This document shows, in pieces, positions 1 through 8,444 of a DNA stretch of 64,000 bases. Below the pieces are notes generated by a model that did not search any database, had not been told where the DNA came from, and saw only the letters and a list, made by a program, of their open reading frames with translations. A program made the translations under genes and the position numbers. Origin of the DNA: Neptunicella sp048268085 (GTDB lineage: Bacteria > Pseudomonadota > Gammaproteobacteria > Enterobacterales > Alteromonadaceae); assembly GCF_048268085.1 (NCBI RefSeq), contig NZ_JBLWWF010000018.1, positions 1 to 64,000 on the forward strand, written 5' to 3'. Numbering within the stretch: position 1 is the first letter of the stretch; every line of letters begins with the position of its first letter.

Positions 1-284
1 GTCTTCTCCTTTTGGGTTTGAGCACCTTCAGCTTAGTCAAAATGACTGGGCTGAGGGAGGAGGCTCAATGAGTATCATGTTGCTAAGCCGGACTATTGTT
101 GCGTAGTTTTGTAGACTAACAATTTTTAGTCGCTACGCCTGCTATTGTTTAGATTATCAGTTCACTGTTGGCCACACTAAATGACTATTCACCCTGCTAG
201 GTAGGGGCAGCTAGCGGATAATATCCAAAGGAGGAAACTGCGGGAGTCTATCAGGGATGTGTCGTTGATGGGTTACTGACTTAT
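1..284. other. gene-free edge with hairpins
   Basis: I see no convincing gene here. An imperfect inverted repeat lies at about 25-57, centred on a short AGTC/GACT palindrome. A second one spans 101-138: GCGTAG at 101-106 pairs with CTACGC at 133-138, and GACTAA at 114-119 pairs with TTAGTC at 126-131. Neither is followed by a clear T-run, so they are not obvious terminators. A strong Shine-Dalgarno-like GGAGGAG precedes only a 12-codon ORF at 69. Confidence 0.4.
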
Positions 285-1247
285 TTATAAAATCAACCCT
301 TTGTCTTCTAGATGTTTCTTTAGTTCCTCTGCGACTTTGCCAGCCGCTTCTTTTATTGGCTCTGCTGCATTTATGCATGCTGCAAACTTTAACAAGCCCG
401 AGGAGTAGGCGAAATCTAATAATTCTTCATCGCTTTTTCCCTCCAGTATTTTATGATTATCGGACATATTGCGCAGCGCAATACATACATCAAGGTTGGC
501 AGCCATAATAGTTTTGAGTAAATTATCAAAAGAGCTTTTAACTTCATCTGGTAACAGCATTGAATTTCGCATTTGTTGGAGTCCATATACTTTTTGATGG
601 TATGTGGATCCAAAGACAAACTCTGAAACCCATTCGTTTAACAAACCATTTTGTAATGCCATTTTTTTGTAAGACGTATATTCCATGTCAGTGTTATCAG
701 GAAAATGGGGGGACATTGGCAATCCTAGTCTATTGTTTTCACCGCGAATGATTCCTTTAAGTGCCTCTTTTACATTATTGTTTTCTGTTCCTCTTTTATT
801 GAGTATATCAAGGCATATTAGGGCTTGGTCTCTTCGAATGTTGCTGTTGATTATCTCGAAGTAGTTTAATTTACTGATCAAGTCATTATTACTAACTCCT
901 GATACCTCTCTGTATATTTTCAGAATCTCTTCTAACTTAACCTTGAATACTTCATTTCTTTCACTGCTAAAAATGCTCAACTTTGCTTGGCAGTATGTTT
1001 TGTAAGTAGCAAACAAGACTCCAGTGTAAAATATAACAGTCGCTATGTTTCTCATGTCACTAGTTGTATATGACATGATTAGGTTCCATATTTTTTCACA
1101 CATAGTATTGATTTCCTTAATGCCCTTTAGGGCATGCAACAAAGCGGTAGCTTTTTTACCAAGCTTAAGGACAGTGGGCAAGTTAATCCGCGCTTGAGTT
1201 ATTGATTTATTTAGTCCGCTTTGGGCTTGAACCAGTTGAGCAACCAC
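285..1247 (-). CDS. orphan hypothetical protein, one predicted TM segment
   Basis: A 320-residue ORF that I do not recognise. It opens with GTG at 1245-1247; the first ATG in frame is about residue 49. The reading frame stays open upstream to about 1281, so the real start is uncertain. The N-terminal third is amphipathic. One hydrophobic stretch lies at about residues 68-88 (ATVIFYTGVLFATYKTY core). The rest is charged and mostly helix-like, ending in a Lys/Glu-rich tail (AEELKKHLEDKG). There is no signal peptide and no catalytic motif I can name. The gene looks more AT-rich than the housekeeping block from 3589 on and sits beside a REP/transposase cluster, which suggests accessory origin. 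Function unknown; the coding call rests on length and plausible composition. Confidence 0.6.
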   Translation of the reverse strand: MVAQLVQAQSGLNKSITQARINLPTVLKLGKKATALLHALKGIKEINTMCEKIWNLIMSYTTSDMRNIATVIFYTGVLFATYKTYCQAKLSIFSSERNEVFKVKLEEILKIYREVSGVSNNDLISKLNYFEIINSNIRRDQALICLDILNKRGTENNNVKEALKGIIRGENNRLGLPMSPHFPDNTDMEYTSYKKMALQNGLLNEWVSEFVFGSTYHQKVYGLQQMRNSMLLPDEVKSSFDNLLKTIMAANLDVCIALRNMSDNHKILEGKSDEELLDFAYSSGLLKFAACINAAEPIKEAAGKVAEELKKHLEDKGLIL

Positions 1248-1400
1248 GTCAGCTTGTGGTCTACTGAAAGCCCCAAAGTGTTAATTTTAGTTTAAAAGAT
1301 GAAAGATATTAAATGGATATACCTCACGTAGACTTAGTAAAAGGTGTTATCGGTTGTCAGGCTGTTGAAGTTTTACGAGAGATGTTCGAAAGTCTCAAGA

Positions 1401-1527
1401 AAATCTGGGGTCAGAAAATCTGGGGTCAGAGTAAACTTAAAATCTGAATAAAATCTGGTAAAATCTGGGGTCAGAGTAAACTTTAACCATTGTAAAATCT
1501 GGGGTCAGAGTAAACTTTAACCATTGT
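1401..1527 (+). repeat. REP cluster, left side, direct orientation
   Basis: Repeated units with the core AAATCTGGGGTCAGA, usually followed by GTAAACTT, occur at 1401-1415, 1416-1438 and in two perfect 34-bp tandem copies starting at 1458 and 1492. A truncated AAAATCTGG sits at 1450-1458. Each core contains a small inverted repeat, TCTG-GGGT-CAGA. The same unit appears in reverse orientation on the other side of the transposase remnant. This is the arrangement known for REP sequences and their REP-associated tyrosine transposases. Confidence 0.8.
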
Positions 1528-1538
1528 GTTGTTTTATT

Positions 1539-2216
1539 TTAAGCCGCCCCCATTTTTGCAGACTTAATTCTTCGGCCTGTTAATTCTTCAATCTGCTGTT
1601 TAAATATATCGGTACCAATGGCCATTCCTTTGTTAGTCGCTTGACGTATATCTTTTAGCTGTGCTCCTTCAACGTGTGACTTAAACAACGTCCGATAACT
1701 TTCTAGTCTTACACTTTTACTTTTAGCTAATCGGTTGTACTGTTCATGAGGCTTACACAGTGCAGACTCTTTACCCAACCCATTGATTTGATAACTTGAC
1801 CACTTATATTCCGCTGGGTCATTTACCATGCCCGCCCTTACCGGATTTAATCCAATATAACGATACAAGTGCAATAGGTGATCTTCAGCTTGAACTAAAC
1901 AAGATTTATATCGCCCCTGCCACAACGTACCAGTACGTTTGTATTGGTAATTAAAATACCTTACATACTGCCTGCCGAGGGATTACATCATTTTACCTAT
2001 GCCATTTTCACTACGTGAGGTGCACAGTAAATGAACATGGTTCGTCATCAACACCCAAGCATGAATGTCTACTTGGGATTTCTGAGCATAGTCTTTTAAC
2101 CAATTCACATAGCGAGCAAAATCTTGCTCGCTACCAAAGCAGACTTGGCGATTATTGCCTCTTTGGATGATATGTTGCACCACACCAATAGGATTAACTC
2201 GTGGAAGACGGGCTAT
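1539..2216 (-). pseudogene. REP-associated (IS200/Y1-like) transposase, interrupted
   Basis: Remnant of a Y1-family transposase (REP-associated type). The N-terminal half has the IIQRGNNRQ motif and the metal-binding HVHLL (MTNHVHLL). The C-terminal half has GRYKSCLVQ, the YIGLNPVRAGMV block and WSSY. The two halves are in the same frame and separated by one TAA at 1983-1985, where family members normally carry a sense codon; after it the frame continues SLGRQYVRY and on into the second half. The expected initiator before ARLPR reads ATA (2214-2216), directly behind a TAA, so the normal start also seems lost; GTG at 2181-2183 is the next candidate. No frameshift or deletion is visible, so inactivation looks recent. 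Inverted REP units flank it. Confidence 0.85.
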
Positions 2217-2263
2217 TTACATAACCTTTTAAACTCTACATTCACAAACTATACTTTAGTTCA

Positions 2264-2480
2264 AAAGTTTACTCTGACCCCAGATGTTTACATTCATGGC
2301 GTAGGTTCATCAGTGATGTTTGGCGATTGATCTGATCATCAAATGCCATGAATGTTCCGCAATTTTTAACTATCTTTATGATTTACCTATATTATTTGTG
2401 GGGATACTTCAGACTCTGACCCCAGATGTTTCTTTAGTTCAAAAGTTTACTCTGACCCCAGATGTTTCTCTGACTCCAGA
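2264..2480 (-). repeat. REP cluster, right side, inverted orientation
   Basis: Reverse-complement copies of the left-hand REP unit: full AAAGTTTACTCTGACCCCAGA-type units at 2264-2284 and 2442-2462, a shorter ACTCTGACCCCAGA at 2413-2426 and a diverged CTCTGACTCCAGA at 2468-2480. Together with the direct copies at 1401-1527 they bracket the transposase remnant as inverted repeats. The last copy ends only 3 bases before the stop codon of the PEP-CTERM gene. Confidence 0.8.
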
Positions 2481-2483
2481 TAT

Positions 2484-3071
2484 TCAGATATTTACTGATA
2501 TGTGTTTTCTGCGTCGATATAGAGCAATAACAATACATCCGATGCCAAATAATGTTACAGCTGACGGCTCTGGAACAACGTTTGCGTCAGTATTGTCAAA
2601 CAGCGTTGTAGATACAAAGCCTGAATTCAAAAAGCGGAAAGGTGCATTTATTCCGCTACAGTCATTATTGCAGATGCCTTCAACCGTAAAGCCAGTTGGG
2701 TAAGGTGCGATGTCTATAGTGCCTCCCGCATTAGTTAGTGGAGCCGCAAATCCTAATGCTAACTCAATAGAGCCTGTAATGGCGTCACCAGTGAGGGATA
2801 TTAAAGTGGTTGCGTCACCTGGAGATGTCGTGTTCACAAAATTAAATGTATTCCCTTCTCTGATTGCATCTGGTGTGGTGATCAGATTGATATTCGAATA
2901 GAGATTTAAATCGGCGTCATACATAAAAGAACCACTTGCACTTCCTCCGGAGTTGAAATTTGCTTCTTGAAGATACCAAATGATTGGAGTAGCAATTGTT
3001 AGAGGAGAAATGACACTTAATAGTATGACTAACGAAAATAAGTTTCGGACTTTTCTTAAATTTAACTTCAT
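2484..3071 (-). CDS. PEP-CTERM sorting domain protein
   Basis: A secreted 195-residue protein. It has an N-terminal signal peptide (basic KLNLRKVRN, hydrophobic run to about residue 27) and a low-complexity Gly/Ser/Thr/Asn-rich beta-type middle. At the C terminus is a textbook PEP-CTERM tail: VPEPSAVTL, a hydrophobic helix (FGIGCIVIALY) and a terminal RRRK cluster. Proteins with this tail are processed by an exosortase in the inner membrane and usually go to the surface or an exopolysaccharide matrix. No exosortase or polysaccharide genes are in this window, so the sorting machinery must lie elsewhere. Two cysteines near residues 133-138 (CNNDC) could form a disulfide. REP units lie just downstream of its stop. 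The middle domain has no name I can give. Confidence 0.8.
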   Translation of the reverse strand: MKLNLRKVRNLFSLVILLSVISPLTIATPIIWYLQEANFNSGGSASGSFMYDADLNLYSNINLITTPDAIREGNTFNFVNTTSPGDATTLISLTGDAITGSIELALGFAAPLTNAGGTIDIAPYPTGFTVEGICNNDCSGINAPFRFLNSGFVSTTLFDNTDANVVPEPSAVTLFGIGCIVIALYRRRKHISVNI

Positions 3072-3588
3072 GACGAGAATTCCATAGGTTGGTAACAGAT
3101 ATTAATAAAGGCGATAAATATTCAGCTCAAATTAATCTGTTTAATTACCTCCTATCAACGACAAAGAGAGCAACTATCAAGCCAATGATAATAAGTTATT
3201 ATTTATCAATACGTTACTATATTATTAAGTAATATTTAAATTAAAAAGTGTAAAAAAAACTGACAAGTTAATAAAATCTGGAGTCAGCTCAAAATTAATA
3301 GTAATCGCTCATTTATGCTGTTCACCCTAGCAGGATAGTAAGGCCGCTTTTGGCACATTCCAGCCCAATTTTGACCCATCGTTTAAGTCGCTCGCTGTCA
3401 ACGAGATGATTTTGGTAACCCAACTGTCTATTTCCCGCCAATTCACCCCAATCGTGGCTAATCTGCTCATTGATTAACCAATAACGCAGGATAAGTGCCT
3501 TACACTATTGTGACTTACTAGGGCGCTAGGGTATTCTTAGGGATTATTATTTATTCTTTAATCCGACCGTTTTGGAAACCTAATTAAG
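3072..3588. other. intergenic stretch before leuS, with solitary REP and possible gene remnant
   Basis: No intact gene. The first part is very AT-rich. A diverged REP core (AAAATCTGGAGTCAG) lies at 3273-3287 in the same orientation as the left cluster. From 3503 down to 3322 on the minus strand there is an open frame of about 60 codons ending at 3322-3324 and preceded by TAG, without a usable start. Its translation is protein-like (GNRQLGYQNH, LKRWVKIGLECAK) and may be the tail of a decayed gene. The leuS promoter must lie in the last 100 bases, but I cannot pick boxes with confidence. Confidence 0.4.
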
Positions 3589-6174
3589 ATGGAAAAACAG
3601 TACAGCCCCCAGCAAATCGAAAAAGCCGTTCAGCAACACTGGGAACAAAATAAGGTTTTCAAAGCCGTTGAAGATGCCAGTAAAGAAAAATACTACTGTC
3701 TGTCGATGTTTCCGTATCCCAGTGGCCGCTTGCACATGGGGCACGTGCGTAATTACACCATTGGTGATGTGATCAGTCGTTACCAGCGTATGCAGGGCAA
3801 AAATGTTATGCAGCCCATGGGTTGGGATGCGTTTGGCCTACCCGCTGAAAATGCCGCCATTGCCAATCATACCGCGCCAGCTAATTGGACTTATTCCAAT
3901 ATTGACTACATGAAAAACCAGTTGAAATCGCTGGGTTTTGGTTATGACTGGGATCGCGAAGTTACTACCTGCAAGAAAGATTACTACCGTTGGGAGCAAT
4001 GGTTTTTCACCCGTCTGTTTGAAAAAGGACTGGTATATAAAAAGAATTCCACCGTCAACTGGGATCCCGTCGATCACACCGTATTGGCCAATGAACAGGT
4101 TATCGATGGCCGTGGTTGGCGTTCAGGTGCATTGGTGGAGCAAAAAGAAATTCCCCAATGGTTTATTAAAATTACCGACTACGCAGAAGAACTGCTATCC
4201 GAATTAGATAACCTGCAAGAATGGCCTGAACAAGTCGTGGCCATGCAGAAAAACTGGATTGGCCGCTCCGAAGGGGTCGATATGACCTTTAGTTTGGCCA
4301 ACAGTGACCAGACGTTTGATATTTATACTACCCGCCCGGACACGTTAATGGGCGTCACTTATGTGGCGTTAGCGGCACAGCATCCGTTGGCTTTGCAAGC
4401 GGCTAAAAATAATCCTGAGCTGGCCGCCTTTATTGATGAATGTAAAAACACCAAGGTCGCCGAAGCAGAACTGGCTACCATGGAGAAAAAAGGTTGTGCC
4501 ACCGGTTTGACCGCCATCCATCCTTTAACCGGTGAAACCGTACCGGTGTGGGTCGCGAACTTTGTACTGATGAATTATGGCTCTGGTGCCGTAATGGCGG
4601 TGCCAGGACATGATCAACGCGACTGGGAATTTGCGACTAAATATGGCCTTGAGATTAAACAGGTGATTGCCCCAACTGATGGCGGTGAATGCGATCTGAC
4701 TCAGGCAGCTTACACCGAAAAAGGTCAGTTAATTAACTCGGACGAATTTGACGGACTGGAATTCGACGCAGCATTTAACGCTATCTGCGCCAAGTTGATG
4801 GCTGAAGGAAAAGGCAAAAAATCGGTAAATTATCGATTGCGCGACTGGGGTGTTTCGCGCCAGCGTTACTGGGGCTCCCCTATTCCCATGTTGAATCTGG
4901 ACAATGGTGAATCGGTGCCGGTTCCTGCTGAGCAACTCCCGGTAGAATTACCCGAAGATGTGGTAATGGACGGGGTTATTTCTCCTATTAAAGCGGATCC
5001 TGAATGGGCCAAAACCACTTTTAACGGTCAACCTGCCCTGCGCGAAACGGATACCTTTGACACCTTTATGGAATCAAGCTGGTATTACGCCCGTTATTGC
5101 TCAGCGCAAAATGATCAGGCCATGCTTGATCCGGCGCAAGCCAATTACTGGTTGCCGGTTGATCAGTATGTGGGCGGGATTGAACACGCTATTTTGCACC
5201 TGCTCTATTCCCGTTTCTTCCACAAGTTATTACGTGATGAAGGACTGGTTAGCAGCAACGAGCCATTTAAACGCCTGTTGTGTCAAGGCATGGTGTTAGC
5301 CGATTCTTACTATCGCACTGACGAGTCGGGCAAGACCACTTGGTATTCCCCTGCTGATGTAGCAGTAGAAAAAGATGATAAAGGCCGTGTTACCAAAGCG
5401 ATTTTAACCACTGATGGTTTGGAAGTGACCCATGGCGGCATGACCAAAATGTCTAAATCGAAGAACAACGGTATCGATCCACAAAAAGTAATCGATCAGT
5501 ATGGTGCCGACACGATCCGCTTGTTTACCATGTTTGCCGCGCCACCAGAACAAACGCTGGAATGGATTGATTCAGGAGTTGAAGGAGCTAATCGCTTTAT
5601 CAAGCGTTTCTGGAAATTAGTTCAGGGCCATATTGCCTTAGGCGAGACTCAACCACTGGACGTTAATGCACTTTCTGCCGATCAAAAGGCCGTCCGTCGC
5701 GAAGTACATAAAACCATCGCCAAAGTCAGTGATGATATTGGTCGTCGCCAAACCTTTAATACGGCAATAGCAGCGGTGATGGAATTATTAAACCATTTAC
5801 AAAAGGCCCCACAGGAAAACGAACAAGATAAAGCCTTAATGCGTGAAGCTGTCACCGCGCTTGTTCAATTGCTGACCCCCGTTACCCCCCATGTTTGTCA
5901 TGTATTGTGGCAGGACTTGGGCCACAACACCGATGTGGAATTGTCCGGATGGCCGGAAGCCGACCCCGCTGCATTAGTAGAAGATGAAAAATTGGTAGTG
6001 GTGCAAGTTAACGGAAAATTGCGTGCTAAGATTACCGTCGCTGCCGATGCCTCAGCGGAGGCCGTACAACAACAAGCCTTGGCTGAAGAAAATGTACAGC
6101 AATTTACCGACGGTAAAACCATCCGTAAAGTTATCTACGTACCGGGTAAACTGGTTAATATTGTGGCCAATTAA
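3589..6174 (+). CDS. leuS: leucyl-tRNA synthetase
   Basis: Charges tRNA-Leu with leucine in the cytoplasm. At 861 residues it has normal bacterial length. The class I signature HMGH sits at residues 49-52 within PYPSGRLHMGH. The CP1 editing domain carries TTRPDTLMG near residue 250. The second signature KMSKSKNNG lies at about 620-628. The anticodon-binding and C-terminal domains follow (VVVQVNGKLRAKI near 803-815). It opens a tightly packed run of genes: its TAA is followed at once by the ATG of lptE, as in many gammaproteobacteria. Start chosen at the first ATG, with a purine-rich AATTAAG just upstream. Confidence 0.98.
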   Translation: MEKQYSPQQIEKAVQQHWEQNKVFKAVEDASKEKYYCLSMFPYPSGRLHMGHVRNYTIGDVISRYQRMQGKNVMQPMGWDAFGLPAENAAIANHTAPANWTYSNIDYMKNQLKSLGFGYDWDREVTTCKKDYYRWEQWFFTRLFEKGLVYKKNSTVNWDPVDHTVLANEQVIDGRGWRSGALVEQKEIPQWFIKITDYAEELLSELDNLQEWPEQVVAMQKNWIGRSEGVDMTFSLANSDQTFDIYTTRPDTLMGVTYVALAAQHPLALQAAKNNPELAAFIDECKNTKVAEAELATMEKKGCATGLTAIHPLTGETVPVWVANFVLMNYGSGAVMAVPGHDQRDWEFATKYGLEIKQVIAPTDGGECDLTQAAYTEKGQLINSDEFDGLEFDAAFNAICAKLMAEGKGKKSVNYRLRDWGVSRQRYWGSPIPMLNLDNGESVPVPAEQLPVELPEDVVMDGVISPIKADPEWAKTTFNGQPALRETDTFDTFMESSWYYARYCSAQNDQAMLDPAQANYWLPVDQYVGGIEHAILHLLYSRFFHKLLRDEGLVSSNEPFKRLLCQGMVLADSYYRTDESGKTTWYSPADVAVEKDDKGRVTKAILTTDGLEVTHGGMTKMSKSKNNGIDPQKVIDQYGADTIRLFTMFAAPPEQTLEWIDSGVEGANRFIKRFWKLVQGHIALGETQPLDVNALSADQKAVRREVHKTIAKVSDDIGRRQTFNTAIAAVMELLNHLQKAPQENEQDKALMREAVTALVQLLTPVTPHVCHVLWQDLGHNTDVELSGWPEADPAALVEDEKLVVVQVNGKLRAKITVAADASAEAVQQQALAEENVQQFTDGKTIRKVIYVPGKLVNIVAN

Positions 6175-6678
6175 ATGACTGACTTTCGTGTTTTGTTGCT
6201 CGCCGTTTGCCTCACCCTTAGCGGGTGTGGCTTTAAGCTACGCGGTACTAATACGTTGCCTGCCGGTTTACATACCATTCAATTACAGTCGAGCAGTCAA
6301 TACGATCCTTTATATCGGGCGGTTAAAACACAATTGGAAAATCATCAAGTCAAGGTCACCGATCCACAAGACCCGAGCTTGCCGATTATTAAATTGGTTA
6401 AAGATAATCTGGAACGTCGATTATTGTCTTTGTTTGCGACCGGTCAGGTTGCTGAGTACGAATTGGTTTATACCGTCACTTATATGTTGCTATTGCCCGA
6501 TGCCGAACAAGGTGAATTAATCGAGTTCGATATTGTCAGGGAATATCAAGACGATCCCAATGCGGTACTGGCTAAATCCAGAGAGCTTGAACTGGTGTTA
6601 AATGAAATGCGCCAACAGGCAGCGGACAAAATATTACGTCAGTTAGCCAATCGCAGCCTGCAAAATACGGCTGGTTAA
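6175..6678 (+). CDS. lptE: LPS-assembly lipoprotein LptE
   Basis: Outer-membrane lipoprotein that plugs the LptD barrel and helps place lipopolysaccharide on the cell surface. The 167-residue product begins with a lipoprotein signal (LLLAVCLTLSGC, with the lipidated Cys at about residue 18) followed by GFKLRG, the typical LptE N terminus. Its ATG directly abuts the leuS stop and its own TAA shares bases with the holA ATG (TAATG), so translation is probably coupled along leuS-lptE-holA. Confidence 0.94.
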   Translation: MTDFRVLLLAVCLTLSGCGFKLRGTNTLPAGLHTIQLQSSSQYDPLYRAVKTQLENHQVKVTDPQDPSLPIIKLVKDNLERRLLSLFATGQVAEYELVYTVTYMLLLPDAEQGELIEFDIVREYQDDPNAVLAKSRELELVLNEMRQQAADKILRQLANRSLQNTAG

Positions 6679-7709
6679 TGCAAGTTTATCCCAACCGTTT
6701 TGCAGAACACCTAAATGGGCAGCTAAAGCCTTTTTACCTAATTTTTGGCGATGAACCGCAACAAAAAATCGAAGCGATTGAACAATTACGTCACGCTGCA
6801 CGTCAGCAAGGCTTTGATGAACGTCAATCACTGCAAGTCGATAGTCAGTTTCAATGGCATAGCCTGATTGAAGCCAGTCAATCCATGTCGCTGTTTTCCA
6901 GCCGCCAAATGATTGAACTGGAATTGCCTAGCGGCAAACCCGGTACTGAAGGCAGCAAAACCCTGGTCACGGTGGCTGAACATACCAATCCCGATACGAT
7001 AATAGTATTGCATGGCGATAAAATTGGCCGTGATGTGCAAAACAGTAAATGGTTTAAAACCTTGGATAAACAAGGGGTTTATGTTCCTTGTTATCCGGTT
7101 GAAGGACGCCAGTTACAACAATGGATAGCCAATCGATTGCGTCTGCGGCAAATCCATACCAGTGCCGAAGCCATCGCCCTGCTAGCCGAGCATTGTGAAG
7201 GTAATTTACTCGCCGCCCAGCAGGAAATAGATAAGTTACCGTTACTGTTTCCGGACGGACAAATCGACTTTAAACAACTACAACAGGCTATTGGCGATCA
7301 CGCCCGTTTCAATGTGTTTCAGTTGGTTGATGTGTTGTTATCCGGTGATATTAACAAAACCATCAAAATGCTGTATCGCCTGGAAAGTGAAGGCATTGAG
7401 CCGGTCGTGGTCCTATGGGCGCTAACCCGTGAATGGCAAACCTTGTATGAGCTTAAATTTGCCCAACAGCAAGGACAGAGTCTTTCCCAGTTATACAAAA
7501 CCATGCGCATTTGGCAAAGTCGCCAATCACTTTATTCCGCAGCATTACAGCGTTTATCGTTATCAGATATAGAGTTAATGCAACCCAAATTGGCGGCACT
7601 GGATCAAGGTTTAAAACAAAGTGCCATTGCCCGCCCGTTTGTCGAACTGAGTCATTTATGCCTGCTATTTATGCCCATGCCATTAGCCCAAATTCAGCTG
7701 GATTATTAA
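6678..7709 (+). CDS. holA: DNA polymerase III subunit delta
   Basis: Clamp-loader delta subunit that opens the beta sliding clamp. Its 343 residues match the family length. The N-terminal AAA+-like fold is recognisable by FYLIFGDEP near the start, MSLFSSRQMIELELPSG near residue 75, and the later INKTIKMLYRLESEGIEPVVVLWAL region of the collar domain. It has no working Walker A motif, as expected for delta. The start ATG overlaps the lptE stop by one base. Gene order lptE-holA-nadD is the standard gammaproteobacterial arrangement, which supports the call. Confidence 0.95.
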   Translation: MQVYPNRFAEHLNGQLKPFYLIFGDEPQQKIEAIEQLRHAARQQGFDERQSLQVDSQFQWHSLIEASQSMSLFSSRQMIELELPSGKPGTEGSKTLVTVAEHTNPDTIIVLHGDKIGRDVQNSKWFKTLDKQGVYVPCYPVEGRQLQQWIANRLRLRQIHTSAEAIALLAEHCEGNLLAAQQEIDKLPLLFPDGQIDFKQLQQAIGDHARFNVFQLVDVLLSGDINKTIKMLYRLESEGIEPVVVLWALTREWQTLYELKFAQQQGQSLSQLYKTMRIWQSRQSLYSAALQRLSLSDIELMQPKLAALDQGLKQSAIARPFVELSHLCLLFMPMPLAQIQLDY

Positions 7710-7745
7710 CCATGTTGGACAGGCAATAATGCAAGTTGACTACCA

Positions 7746-8381
7746 ATGATTGGCATATTTGGCGGTACTTTTGATCCCATTCACAAAGGTCATTTGCAGC
7801 CGGTAGAACAGGCTGCTCGACAACTCGCCATGCAACAAGTGCATGTTCTGCCTTGTCATATTCCTCCCCATCGTCAAACACCTGCGGTGAATGCGGCACA
7901 TCGCCTACGCATGGTTCAGCTGGCTTGCCAGCAATATCCCCAGTTTATTGCCGATGATCGGGAATTAAATCGGACGACGCCTTCTTACTCGTTTGATACC
8001 TTGACTGAATTTCGTCAACAATATCCCCAGCAGCCGTTGGGTTTTATTATGGGGATGGATGCTTTTAATCATTTCGATAGCTGGCATCGGTGGCAGGATA
8101 TTGTTGGTTTGAGTCACTTAATTGTTTGTCAGCGTCCCGGCTATAAAATGCAACTTAACTCAAATCTGGATGCACTGGTTACGCAGCATGGCAATCAGGA
8201 TGTGGATGCGTTACATCGCCGTCCTAGCGGTGTGATTTATTTTGCCAAGGTAGCGCTTATCGATATATCAGCCACCGAAATTCGCCAACAACTTTATTTA
8301 GGCCAATCAGCCAACCACATGTTGTATGACAATGTAGCTGAATATATCCGCCAACAAGGGTTATACAGTCATGGTGTGTAA
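7746..8381 (+). CDS. nadD: nicotinate-nucleotide adenylyltransferase
   Basis: Joins nicotinate mononucleotide and ATP to make deamido-NAD, a late step of NAD synthesis. The 211-residue protein has the nucleotidyltransferase motif GGTFDPIHKGHL at residues 5-16, a conserved GMDAFNHFDSWHRW block near residues 98-111, and the closing ISATEIRQQ motif near residue 176. It lies 36 bases after holA on the same strand and 63 bases before rsfS. Confidence 0.97.
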   Translation: MIGIFGGTFDPIHKGHLQPVEQAARQLAMQQVHVLPCHIPPHRQTPAVNAAHRLRMVQLACQQYPQFIADDRELNRTTPSYSFDTLTEFRQQYPQQPLGFIMGMDAFNHFDSWHRWQDIVGLSHLIVCQRPGYKMQLNSNLDALVTQHGNQDVDALHRRPSGVIYFAKVALIDISATEIRQQLYLGQSANHMLYDNVAEYIRQQGLYSHGV

Positions 8382-8444
8382 TTACCAGATCGTGATAAAC
8401 TTACCTCTGTATTGTTTATTAAACCTGTCTAAAGGATAAATCTG

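Noticed and set aside
69..107. 12-codon ORF with a strong ribosome-site-like GGAGGAG
   Set aside because: Too short and no context; could at most be a leader peptide.
1313..1447. 44-residue ORF on the plus strand
   Set aside because: No ribosome site, runs into the REP units and ends there; likely chance, though it may be a remnant.
1401..1527. Direct repeats that could look like a CRISPR array
   Set aside because: Units are adjacent or irregularly spaced, lack unique spacers and recur inverted at 2264-2480; they are REP units.
2320..2703. 127-residue ORF on the plus strand
   Set aside because: Its sequence is made of REP units and the antisense of the PEP-CTERM gene; the opposite strand encodes clear motifs.
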